The notes below the pieces were generated by a model. It was not told the origin of the DNA. It ran no database searches and saw only the letters and a program-made list of their open reading frames with translations. Below, piece by piece: positions 6,404 through 13,589 of a stretch of 19,310 nucleotides of DNA; the first letter of the stretch is position 1, and every line of letters starts with the position of its first letter. The DNA is taken from assembly GCA_013695195.1 (NCBI GenBank), contig JACDAY010000178.1:1-19310 (forward strand), read 5' to 3'. The position numbers and the translations under genes were made by a program. The DNA comes from Blastocatellia bacterium (GTDB lineage Bacteria; Acidobacteriota; Blastocatellia; Pyrinomonadales; Pyrinomonadaceae).

Positions 6404-7564
6404 ATGAAGAGTCGAATAATCCCGGTAAAACTTCAGCGGCCCATTTCCGAATATGAGATTCGCGTCGGCCATGACCTGCTGGACGGCTGCGGCGAATGGG
6501 CAAAGAATCTTTTAAGTGAAAAACCGGGCCGGACAGCGCTCGTCTCGAATAGAAAAATCTTCGGCCTTTATGGCGACACGGTAAAAAATAGCCTGGTAAA
6601 TGCAGGCTTTCAAGTTTCCGTTTGTTTGATCGGGGACGGCGAGAAGCATAAGAACTTTCAGACTTTACGGCAAACACTCGAGTTTTTTGGCGAAAAACGC
6701 TTTTCCCGTTCAGATACGGTCATCGCTCTCGGCGGCGGAGTTGTAGGCGATCTTGCAGGTTTTGCCGCGTCGATATACTTGCGCGGAATTACTTTTCTGC
6801 AAATTCCCACGACGCTTCTCGCGATGATAGATTCGTCGGTCGGCGGAAAAACAGCCGTGAATTCGGGTTTTGGCAAGAATCTGATAGGTTCATTTTACCA
6901 GCCGAACGGTGTATTGGCCGATATTAAAACGCTAGGGACTTTGCCGAAACGGGAAGTAACGGCGGGATTTTGTGAAGCCGTAAAACAGGGAGCCGTCGGA
7001 GGTGAGAAACTTTTCGATCTTACAGCCGGTTTCCTTGAAAAATATCAGCCGCTCGATAACAGAAAACGGTTGGCAGATCAGGGTTTCCTTAACGAATTTG
7101 AGAATTTGTTGGCCGCGCATATTAATTTTAAGGTGGAAATTGTAAGGAATGATGAAAGGGAAGCTGTCGAAAACACCGACAAAAGCTCGCGAAAAATTCT
7201 GAATTTTGGTCACACGCTGGCTCATTCACTTGAAAAAGTTACCGATTACCGTTATCTGAAACATGGCGAAGCCGTAGGCTATGGAATTATGTTTGCGGCC
7301 CTTCTTTCAAAAAAACTTGGACTTTTACCGGAAAATCAGGTAAAATCTTTGAACGATGTTGTGCATCGCACCGGGAAACTTCCCTCGATAAGCCACATCG
7401 ATCCTGAAATAGTTTTCGATACCTTCAAATACGATAAAAAATTGGTCAATGACTCGCTGCATTGGATTCTTCTAAATGGAATCGGTAAACCTATTATTTT
7501 CCCGCACGCTAATATCCCGCATTTAACACTGATGACTGCTCTAGAGGAAATCATCGGGGGTTAA
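6404..7564 (+). CDS. aroB: 3-dehydroquinate synthase
   Basis: The enzyme converts DAHP to 3-dehydroquinate, the second step of the shikimate pathway, using NAD+ and a divalent metal. Its 386 aa are close to the family norm. Visible motifs: GDGEKHK (78-83) and GGGVVGD (110-116) for NAD and phosphate binding; IPTTLLAMIDSSVGGKTAVN (134-153), the family signature; and metal ligands E191 (CEAVK), H270 (NFGHTLAHS) and H287 (KHGEAVG). The ATG at 6404 is preceded only by ACGG, with no strong Shine-Dalgarno sequence. A small membrane-protein gene follows after 37 bp on the same strand. No other shikimate gene is in the window. Confidence 0.97.
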   Translation: MKSRIIPVKLQRPISEYEIRVGHDLLDGCGEWAKNLLSEKPGRTALVSNRKIFGLYGDTVKNSLVNAGFQVSVCLIGDGEKHKNFQTLRQTLEFFGEKRFSRSDTVIALGGGVVGDLAGFAASIYLRGITFLQIPTTLLAMIDSSVGGKTAVNSGFGKNLIGSFYQPNGVLADIKTLGTLPKREVTAGFCEAVKQGAVGGEKLFDLTAGFLEKYQPLDNRKRLADQGFLNEFENLLAAHINFKVEIVRNDEREAVENTDKSSRKILNFGHTLAHSLEKVTDYRYLKHGEAVGYGIMFAALLSKKLGLLPENQVKSLNDVVHRTGKLPSISHIDPEIVFDTFKYDKKLVNDSLHWILLNGIGKPIIFPHANIPHLTLMTALEEIIGG

Positions 7565-7601
7565 GATACTCAAAGGTAGTCCCGTTGAGGAGTTTATTAA
7601 A

Positions 7602-8009
7602 ATGTATAATTTAGAAAATAACCGTCAATCGGAACGCGGCGGAGCCGGTATAAAGTTCCTGCTTGTTGCTTTGGTCCTGGTTCTGTGCGCAAATGCCGGA
7701 TACAATTACGTTCCGGTGGCCTTTGAAGGGGCGAGTTTCCGGCAGGAAATGGATACTGCCGTTGTCAAGGGCCTGGCGGCTTCGGGCCAGATAAAACCGA
7801 TGGACACCGTCAAAGCCACCATACAAAAAGCGGCGAGGGATTATAACATACCGGCCGACGCTTATATAGATATAAAGCCTGCCGGCTCGGTAATACAAGC
7901 CCATGTCGTCTATACAAAGCCTGTCAACATACTTCCGTTCGGGCTTTATAAATATTCGTACAATTTCGATTACCTTGCGAGACCGACCGGCTTTTTATTA
8001 AAACAATAA
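7602..8009 (+). CDS. Small single-pass membrane protein (DUF4845-like)
   Basis: The protein has 135 aa with a well-placed Shine-Dalgarno sequence (GAGGAG about 9 nt before the ATG). A short polar N-terminus containing SERGGAGIK is followed by one hydrophobic helix (about 17-34, IKFLLVALVLVLCANAGY). An alpha/beta extracytoplasmic domain of about 100 residues follows (VKATIQKAARDYNIPADAYIDI, VIQAHVVYTKPVNIL). The RGG-then-TM architecture with a small following domain resembles DUF4845-type pilin-like membrane proteins, but I cannot confirm it. It follows aroB by 37 bp and may be co-transcribed. It converges on the radical SAM gene with only 7 bp between stops. Function unknown. Confidence 0.8.
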   Translation: MYNLENNRQSERGGAGIKFLLVALVLVLCANAGYNYVPVAFEGASFRQEMDTAVVKGLAASGQIKPMDTVKATIQKAARDYNIPADAYIDIKPAGSVIQAHVVYTKPVNILPFGLYKYSYNFDYLARPTGFLLKQ

Positions 8010-8016
8010 CGAATAG

Positions 8017-9906
8017 TTAGACAGCCGCAGCGGCGAGAGCTTCGCGGATTTTTGCAGGTTGTATTTGAATCAGGCTTTGCGGAGCATCCGCCAACCAAGT
8101 TGACGGGCAGACGCCGCATGTAGTGCATTTCTCAACAGCCGGGCACGGAAGGCTTGAAAGAGCTTTCTGTGCTTTTTTGTGCTCGGTTTTCAAGAATTCA
8201 AAAGAAAGGCCCGAATCGACAATCGACCAGGGGAGAAATTCATCGTAGCTTCGGGTTCGGGATGTGTGAAACAACGGATCTGTGCCGGTTTCGCGCAGAG
8301 CTTTGTCCAGATCACCGCTATATCTAGCTGCCGCTTCGATGACCTTTGCAACCGACCGGTCGCCGGAAGAAAAAAGAGCCTGCTCATGTGCGATGCGGGC
8401 GGACATAAAGCGGACTTCTACATTTGGAATTCGGGAAAGCCCTTTGCACACGTATTTTATGCGTCGTTTTAGTTCCTTTTCGCCGCAGATCGCGTCCCAT
8501 TGAAGCGGTGTATTCGGCTTGGGGACAAAACCATTTAGCGATGGAATTATTTTCCCGGCTCTGCCAAATTTTTTGCCGGCTTCGAGCATTCGATTCTTTA
8601 TGCGCTCGACCAGAACAAACATCTCCTCCAGGTCTTCCTGGGTTTCGGTCGGCAGCCCGACCATCATATACAACTTGACGGTCAGCATTCCGCGGTCGAA
8701 AACGGCTCCGCAAATATCGACTATCTCGTCATTCGTCAGGTTTTTGTTGATAACGCGGCGAAGCCTGTCCGAGCCTGTTTCAGGCGCAACGGCAATCTGC
8801 TGATCTTTCGATTCCACCAGGGCGTCGAGCAGTTCGTCCGAGATCTGATCGAGCCGCAACGACGACACCGAAATCCTATAGTCCATTGACCGAAGCTCGC
8901 GAAGAATCGTGGAAATTTCAGGATGGTCGCAAACGGCTGTCGAGACGAGGCCGATCTTGTTAGTTTTGTGCCGCCATTCGCGGGCTTTAGCTAATATGTC
9001 TTTGGCTGGAACGACGCGCGGCGGGTAGTAATTGTATCCTGCCCAGCAAAACCGGCAGCCCTGCGAGCATCCGCGTGAAATCTCGACAAGCAGCCGCTCA
9101 CCCATTTCAGCCTCCGGCGACCAGATCGAGGTCGACGGACAGAAAATTTCCTGGTTGACGAGAAAGTCCGCCAGTTCTGTCTCGCCGCGTTTTATCGCAC
9201 GGCGGAGCGTTCCTTCCTTAGGATTTACGGATGCAAGGGCACGCCCGACCCGGCGGGGCACTGTTTTTTCATTCGGTATATAATCGAAGACTGTTCCGTC
9301 GTCATTGTAGATTACATCATAAAGTGATGGGACATAAAATCCACGCCCGATCCCGGCCAGAGCTAAAAGTATTTCGTCCTTTGTTTCATTTTCGACGATC
9401 GCATCGACCAGTTGAAATGCAAGAATTTCTCCTTCGCCGACCGCGATGATGTCCGTGAAATCGGCTATCGGCTCGGGGTTCAAAAACGAAGCCGCGCCGC
9501 CCATGACGATAAGCGGGTGAAAATGGTTGCGGTCCTTAGACCAAACCGGAATGCCCGAAAGCTGAAGCATCCTGGCCATATTTAAGTAATCGGTTTCAAA
9601 CGAGATCGAGAATGCAACAACATCAAAATTACGGACTGGCGTTTGCGTTTCCAGTGAAAGCAGTGGGGTACGTGATTTTTCGTATTCCGGCATTTCCGAT
9701 TTGTCGGGCAAAAATACTCGTTCGCACGAAACATCGGGGATGCTGTTAAACAGGTCATACATTGTATGAAGGCCCAGATTGGCCATCCCGATCTCATGCG
9801 TGTTTGGATAACACAAGGCAATGCGAAGCCCGCAGCCATGCTTGATTACATACCCTTCCTCGCTTTCGAGTTTCTTCTTGTTGCTATCTATAATTCGTCT
9901 GCTCAT
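8017..9906 (-). CDS. B12-binding-domain radical SAM protein (TIGR03960-type)
   Basis: A radical S-adenosylmethionine protein with an N-terminal cobalamin-binding-like domain, 629 aa from the ATG at 9906 (an in-frame TTG at 9921 is also possible). The N-terminal part (about 20-180) includes RIALCYPNTHEIGMANLG and VAFSISFETDYLN, typical of the B12-type Rossmann domain. The radical SAM core has GCSQGCRFCWAG with cysteines 280, 284 and 287 binding the 4Fe-4S cluster, then SSLRLDQIS, VAPETGSDRLRRVINKNL and KLYMMVGLPTET. The C-terminus has another cluster, C588, C594, C597, C600 (CPAVEKCTTCGVC), which may bind a second Fe-S cluster. The family is often next to or fused with a DUF2344 domain; none is seen here. 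Its substrate is not known to me. No Shine-Dalgarno sequence is visible. Confidence 0.88.
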   Translation of the reverse strand: MSRRIIDSNKKKLESEEGYVIKHGCGLRIALCYPNTHEIGMANLGLHTMYDLFNSIPDVSCERVFLPDKSEMPEYEKSRTPLLSLETQTPVRNFDVVAFSISFETDYLNMARMLQLSGIPVWSKDRNHFHPLIVMGGAASFLNPEPIADFTDIIAVGEGEILAFQLVDAIVENETKDEILLALAGIGRGFYVPSLYDVIYNDDGTVFDYIPNEKTVPRRVGRALASVNPKEGTLRRAIKRGETELADFLVNQEIFCPSTSIWSPEAEMGERLLVEISRGCSQGCRFCWAGYNYYPPRVVPAKDILAKAREWRHKTNKIGLVSTAVCDHPEISTILRELRSMDYRISVSSLRLDQISDELLDALVESKDQQIAVAPETGSDRLRRVINKNLTNDEIVDICGAVFDRGMLTVKLYMMVGLPTETQEDLEEMFVLVERIKNRMLEAGKKFGRAGKIIPSLNGFVPKPNTPLQWDAICGEKELKRRIKYVCKGLSRIPNVEVRFMSARIAHEQALFSSGDRSVAKVIEAAARYSGDLDKALRETGTDPLFHTSRTRSYDEFLPWSIVDSGLSFEFLKTEHKKAQKALSSLPCPAVEKCTTCGVCPSTWLADAPQSLIQIQPAKIREALAAAAV

Positions 9907-10089
9907 ATAATCTACAAACAATTAGAGTATCAATTATCTGCGCTTTTACAAAAGAAAAGTAATTAACATTAACTAAAAGGCTGTACTACCCGCGTTAGCG
10001 GTGGCTGGAATTTAGCCGTGGATGTTAACCCACGGTGAATAATGAAAAATATCCATAGTCATCAGCGACGACTGAATTCTGAAAATTTA

Positions 10090-10123
10090 AAGTTCAAGCG
10101 TCGCTGACGCGACGCTTGAACTT
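10090..10123. repeat. 15-bp perfect hairpin with TGAC loop
   Basis: AAGTTCAAGCGTCGC (10090-10104), loop TGAC, then GCGACGCTTGAACTT (10109-10123). This is the strongest stem in the cluster. It could stop transcription on either strand between two minus-strand genes, but no clear T-run follows on either side. Confidence 0.7.
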
Positions 10124-10132
10124 GGGGGTCAA

Positions 10133-10160
10133 TTACCCGTGGGTTAAAACCCACGGGTAA
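10133..10160. repeat. 13-bp perfect hairpin of the GTGGGTT family
   Basis: TTACCCGTGGGTT (10133-10145), AA, AACCCACGGGTAA (10148-10160). The GTGGGTT..AACCC core recurs at 11586-11598 and, in weaker form, at 10016-10035, marking it as a family module. Confidence 0.7.
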
Positions 10161-10195
10161 ATTCAATTTGTCGCTACGCGACGTTTTCTAACTCA

Positions 10196-11455
10196 TCATT
10201 GCTTTGTCGACTTCGGCTCTTTTGGCTTTGGCGAAGTAACAAACGGGCGATGCTGAACGGTGTATTGTTTGTTGTCATAGTTGCCGTCGCCATCAACATC
10301 AACCATGACTTCGAGTTTATATTTCTTGCCGGGCTCGTGTTTTGCAGTTAGGTCATAGGCAAGGCTGTATTGACTTCGCAGCAAGCCGTTGATCGTTTGC
10401 AGATAGGCCGGTATTTCGCTCTCGAACGTCATTTCAAAATGCATTCCGCCGGATTCCTTGGCGAATGTGTTCATCGCATTTTTTGCCTGAAGAAAAGTCA
10501 GCCGGCCGGGCATTCCGGTAATGCCGTCTGTCGCCGACAGCTGGCTTTCATATTTCTTGTAAAAAAGATTGCCGGTGCTAATGATATATATCGGAATCCC
10601 GGCTTCCTGAATTACCTTTCGCACCTCACCATAATTGATCCTGCTGAACGTATCGATTCCCGAGGCAACCAGAATTATCGCCCGGCGTTTGGATTGAACA
10701 TCTACCATGCCGCCGTATTGCGCTGTTCTGGATTCGGAATTTTCCAGCACTACCGAATCGCCCTTTCCGCCGACCAGCGAGAATTTTATCGCATCAAAGA
10801 GGTTGTTTTCACGAAATGCCGGGCGGTTACGCAAAAGCAGCTCGATGGTTTGCCGGATGCGGTTAGGGTCGTTTGTAAAATCGGTGATCGGTGTAGGGCG
10901 CATATCAAATGCAATGACCGAAGCAAAATCGCCGGGCGGTTTGATAAACCTGGTCAGAAAAAGCGAGACAGGCCGGATCGTTTCATAAATTCCCGGCTCG
11001 AAATAACCTCCCGCGGCCCTGCCCAGAACCTCTGACCATTTACTGTATTCGAGGACAAGAGTAACTGTGATCGGGGATTCCGGCGTAGTGAAACTAGATA
11101 TTGACTGCTTCGTGCCATTTTCGAAGATGCCGAAGTTTTCTTTTTTTAGGCCGTTGATTATCTGGCCGGTTTTTTTATTATAAACAACGGCATCTACATT
11201 CACGATATCGGTATCGACATTCAGTACGCCTTCCTCGACAGTGGCATTCTTTTCTTCCTCAAGCCGTTTCTTTTCTTCCTCTTCAGCCTTTAATTCCTCG
11301 GCGGTTTTTGGTTTTGGACGCTGATTTTTTTTATCGTTTCCTTTCGGGTCGGGCCGCTGCGGACGCGATTGGGCAGCGACATTAGTGCTGAAAGCGCAAA
11401 GTATGAACGCGAGGAAGCACAGGAAAAGGCCGGATCTTGAAAAAGCAGATTGCAT
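10196..11455 (-). CDS. Exported VWFA-related protein (acidobacterial type)
   Basis: The protein has 419 aa, with AAGGA about 9 nt before the ATG. Signal peptide residues 1-28 (GLFLCFLAFILCAFSTNVAA). A highly charged Lys/Glu/Pro segment follows at about 30-76 (predicted disordered or coiled), then a conserved lead-in (VDTDIVNVDAVVYNKKTGQ, about 80-98, and GLKKENFGIFENGTKQ). The von Willebrand A fold spans about 130-310 (ITVTLVLEYSKWSE, DFASVIAFDMRP, KRRAIILVASGID, IPIYIISTG). The lead-in plus VWA arrangement is that of the VWFA-related acidobacterial family. The metal-binding DxSxS motif is altered to EYSKW (E136), so metal binding may be lost. The C-terminus is a predicted beta domain (YSLAYDLTAKHEPGKKYKLEVMV). 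Partner unknown. Related palindromic repeats flank the gene on both sides. Confidence 0.88.
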   Translation of the reverse strand: MQSAFSRSGLFLCFLAFILCAFSTNVAAQSRPQRPDPKGNDKKNQRPKPKTAEELKAEEEEKKRLEEEKNATVEEGVLNVDTDIVNVDAVVYNKKTGQIINGLKKENFGIFENGTKQSISSFTTPESPITVTLVLEYSKWSEVLGRAAGGYFEPGIYETIRPVSLFLTRFIKPPGDFASVIAFDMRPTPITDFTNDPNRIRQTIELLLRNRPAFRENNLFDAIKFSLVGGKGDSVVLENSESRTAQYGGMVDVQSKRRAIILVASGIDTFSRINYGEVRKVIQEAGIPIYIISTGNLFYKKYESQLSATDGITGMPGRLTFLQAKNAMNTFAKESGGMHFEMTFESEIPAYLQTINGLLRSQYSLAYDLTAKHEPGKKYKLEVMVDVDGDGNYDNKQYTVQHRPFVTSPKPKEPKSTKQ

Positions 11456-11558
11456 AAAATTATATCCTTGAGCGAAGGCTTGCTCCTTAGATACAAATTG
11501 TCCGCTTTTGGTTGGTTTTAATCAAGAAGAAGGAGCTCGTGGTAAAACTGAAATAAAT

Positions 11559-11613
11559 CGTCGCGTAGCGATAAGACTATAGCCGTGGGTTGAAACCCTC
11601 CGGCTAAATTCAG
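11559..11613. repeat. REP-like palindromic element (copy B)
   Basis: TCGC-GTA-GCGA (11561-11571) is followed after 11 nt by CCGTGGGTT-GA-AACCCTCCGG, whose core GGGTT-GA-AACCC is at 11587-11598. CGGCTAAATTCAG follows (11601-11613). The first module is the exact reverse complement of 10171-10181, and the second matches the 10133-10160 hairpin. CGGCTAAATTCAG recurs in inverted, imperfect form near 10005-10018. The element sits between two minus-strand genes for exported proteins. Confidence 0.65.
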
Positions 11614-11646
11614 TCCACAGCTAACTCGGTTCAAATGCACCCTAAA

Positions 11647-12429
11647 TTAAGCCGGTTCGATCTCGATTTTTACATCGAAAGTCCCGGAATTGTCATTGAG
11701 ATTTCCTTCGTTTACGCCGAGGAACAAAGTGCCGTCACGCGTAGCGGTAAATTCGCGTTCGGCCCCGACGTATATGAATTCGTTATTGTCGTCGCCTATG
11801 ACGGCAATCAAGGCTCCGGTCGGCACGTTTTTTAGCAATTTCGACTCATCGGCGAGATCATACGAACCTGAAGGGCCGGTCGAATTTCCGCGGCCGAGCG
11901 ATATATTGCCGCCACCGGTAATCCGGATCTTCTGGCCTTTTTTTACAACCCAGCCGGAGTTTGTCCAGCCGTTCCCGGTGTTGTCGGCAAGCACTTTTAC
12001 ACCGATCTCCACAGGCTTTACATTCGAAATGCCCTTGTTGGTTTTACCGGCAGGAATCGTTTGGCGGGTTGTTTGAGGCGAAACAACCTGCGGAGAAACT
12101 TTAACAGGAGGCTTCGTATCTGCTATCTGCGGATCATCTTCATTTACAATATTTGCCGCCGTTCTGTCGGAAACAGTTACGATTTCGGGCTTTGAGACCA
12201 GCGGTTCGAATTGGATCGATTCGATCTCGGCCGCAGTGAATGCCATCTCACGCCTTCGCGGGCCTTCGCCGACCGCGACAACGAATTTCCCGCCGTTAAA
12301 GCTGACGATCCTGCCTTTTATAATTCCTCCGTCCTTTAGACGAATCGTGTCCGCAAATGCCGCGAACGCCAGCGATGCAAATAAACACAAAGTCAGGAAC
12401 AGTCGAGAAACATTTAATTTACGAAGCAT
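11647..12429 (-). CDS. Exported protein with C-terminal PA-IL-like (galactose-lectin-fold) domain
   Basis: The protein has 260 aa with a strong Shine-Dalgarno sequence (GGAGG 6 nt before the ATG). Signal peptide residues 1-26 (LFLTLCLFASLAFAAFA). A small beta domain at about 27-73 (DTIRLKDGGIIKGRIVSFNG and AFTAAEIESIQF) looks like the SH3/Sm-like repeat found in exported proteins. A Pro/Thr/Val-rich linker covers about 75-140. The C-terminal domain (about 141-258) has GVKVLADNTGNGWTNSGWVV, KKGQKIRITGGGNISLG, IGDDNNEFIYVG and LFLGVNEGNLNDNSGTFDV. This pattern matches the LecA/PA-IL galactose-binding fold, whose DNSG region contributes to calcium and sugar binding. The sugar-binding role is inference. 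It lies upstream of, and on the same strand as, the VWFA gene. Confidence 0.8.
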   Translation of the reverse strand: MLRKLNVSRLFLTLCLFASLAFAAFADTIRLKDGGIIKGRIVSFNGGKFVVAVGEGPRRREMAFTAAEIESIQFEPLVSKPEIVTVSDRTAANIVNEDDPQIADTKPPVKVSPQVVSPQTTRQTIPAGKTNKGISNVKPVEIGVKVLADNTGNGWTNSGWVVKKGQKIRITGGGNISLGRGNSTGPSGSYDLADESKLLKNVPTGALIAVIGDDNNEFIYVGAEREFTATRDGTLFLGVNEGNLNDNSGTFDVKIEIEPA

Positions 12430-12704
12430 TTTTCCTCCATTTCAGGCTGTGGGAAGAGGGTGAATTACCTAATTACTGATGCTGAAACGATCATTTTTGG
12501 TTGTCGCAATTGTGTCCGAATCAAACGATTAAAATTATAGCTGATTTATTCACTTTACCCGTTATTTAATTCTATTTTTAGTATTAGAATTAGTTTGTGC
12601 AAGATATCCGTGTCTTATCCGTTCTCATATTACGGCTTATCGAACACAGTCGGATCTGTGCATTCGAATTTTGAATTATAAGTTTATATAACGAAAAAGG
12701 GGGA

Positions 12705-13502
12705 ATGATGAAAAATACACCGATAAAAATTTGGATACTTTCGATTGCTGTCATTGCATTTACGGGTGCGGGCGTTTTTGCTCAGCGGGACAGGCTCGGC
12801 ACTTCGCAGTGGAAGCTTGTCCAGATAAACGGACGAGCCGTAACCAACTCAAACGCTTATTTCGAGATCGAACGCGGCGGCGCTAGATTTACCGGCGATA
12901 CGGGCTGCAACCGGATGTTCGGCAGGGTGGAGGTTTCGAGTAATCGAGTCAACTTTTCTAATATCGGCACCACCAAACGGATGTGCAAGATGATGCCTGG
13001 AAATGTGCCCGAACCTGCATTTGTCAATGCTTTGAATAATGTCGTCCGTTATCAGCGGAACGGCAATACGCTTGAACTTTACGACCGCCGCGGACGCGAT
13101 ATAGTGAAATTTAAGCGTATGGTCAAACAAGCGCCTGAGGAGAGCGAACCGGCTCCCGCGCGGCTTGAAGACAAAAAGTGGTTTCTCGAATCGATAAAAG
13201 GCAGTCGGACGCTTGTTCCTGTAAAGGATGCCTTTGTCGTATTCGATCCGAATAAGAGAAGCGCGGGTGGAAACACCGGATGTAACGTTTTTGGCGGAGA
13301 GTATTCCGCGACGGACAAAACTATAAAAATAACGGAAATAATTTCGACCTTTCGTGCCTGTATCGAGGATAGCAGAATGAACGTGGAACGTGAGTTTTTG
13401 GACGGCTTGCGAGACACGGCCCGGTACGAGATCAGAGACGGCCGGCTGTTTTTATATCGTGGAATTATGCTTCTTCTGACGCTTAGAGGCGAGGCTAAAT
13501 GA
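12705..13502 (+). CDS. Exported tandem META-domain protein (HslJ-like)
   Basis: The protein has 265 aa, with GGGGG upstream of a double ATG (12705 or 12708). Signal peptide 1-26 (IWILSIAVIAFTGAGVFA). Two META domains follow: about 33-118, starting SQWKLVQINGRAV and containing TGDTGCNRMFG, and about 153-262, starting KKWFLESIKGSR and containing GNTGCNVFGG. Both keep the TGCN core seen in HslJ and related heat-shock or novobiocin-resistance proteins. A linker rich in Glu, Pro and Ala lies at about 140-152. The molecular function of META domains is not settled. The 275 bp upstream hold AT-rich DNA and must contain divergent promoters for this gene and the PA-IL-like gene. I see no hexamer pair I trust there. 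Confidence 0.9.
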   Translation: MMKNTPIKIWILSIAVIAFTGAGVFAQRDRLGTSQWKLVQINGRAVTNSNAYFEIERGGARFTGDTGCNRMFGRVEVSSNRVNFSNIGTTKRMCKMMPGNVPEPAFVNALNNVVRYQRNGNTLELYDRRGRDIVKFKRMVKQAPEESEPAPARLEDKKWFLESIKGSRTLVPVKDAFVVFDPNKRSAGGNTGCNVFGGEYSATDKTIKITEIISTFRACIEDSRMNVEREFLDGLRDTARYEIRDGRLFLYRGIMLLLTLRGEAK

Positions 13503-13589
13503 TTCGAAATTTAATGAAAAGGTTGGTTTTTCGTCTTTCGATAGCAGCAAACATCCGGTTTTTTCACCTTTATAGAAATTATTTCAAAT

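Larger units (their letters stand above)
9989..10182. repeat. REP/BIME-like palindromic cluster (copy A)
   Basis: About 195 bp of stacked palindromes lie between the radical SAM gene and the VWFA gene. They are CCGC-GTTA-GCGG (9990-10001), an imperfect CCGTGG/CCACGG pair (about 10016-10035), a 15-bp perfect hairpin (10090-10123), a 13-bp perfect hairpin (10133-10160), and GTCGC-TAC-GCGAC (10170-10182). Read on the minus strand, the last two modules (TCGCGTAGCGA, then CCCGTGGGTT..AACCCACGGG) match the order seen at 11559-11613 on the plus strand. Copies A and B are therefore related and inverted around the VWFA gene. No transposase is encoded here. Confidence 0.7.

Noticed and set aside
9989..10182. 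CRISPR-like array
   Set aside because: The repeats are palindromes of differing sequence and spacing, not identical direct repeats with uniform spacers, and no cas gene is present.
10370..11035. 221-aa plus-strand reading frame antisense to the VWFA gene
   Set aside because: It lies wholly inside a gene with signal peptide, family motifs and ribosome-binding site. The translated sequence has no recognisable domain and no good start site.
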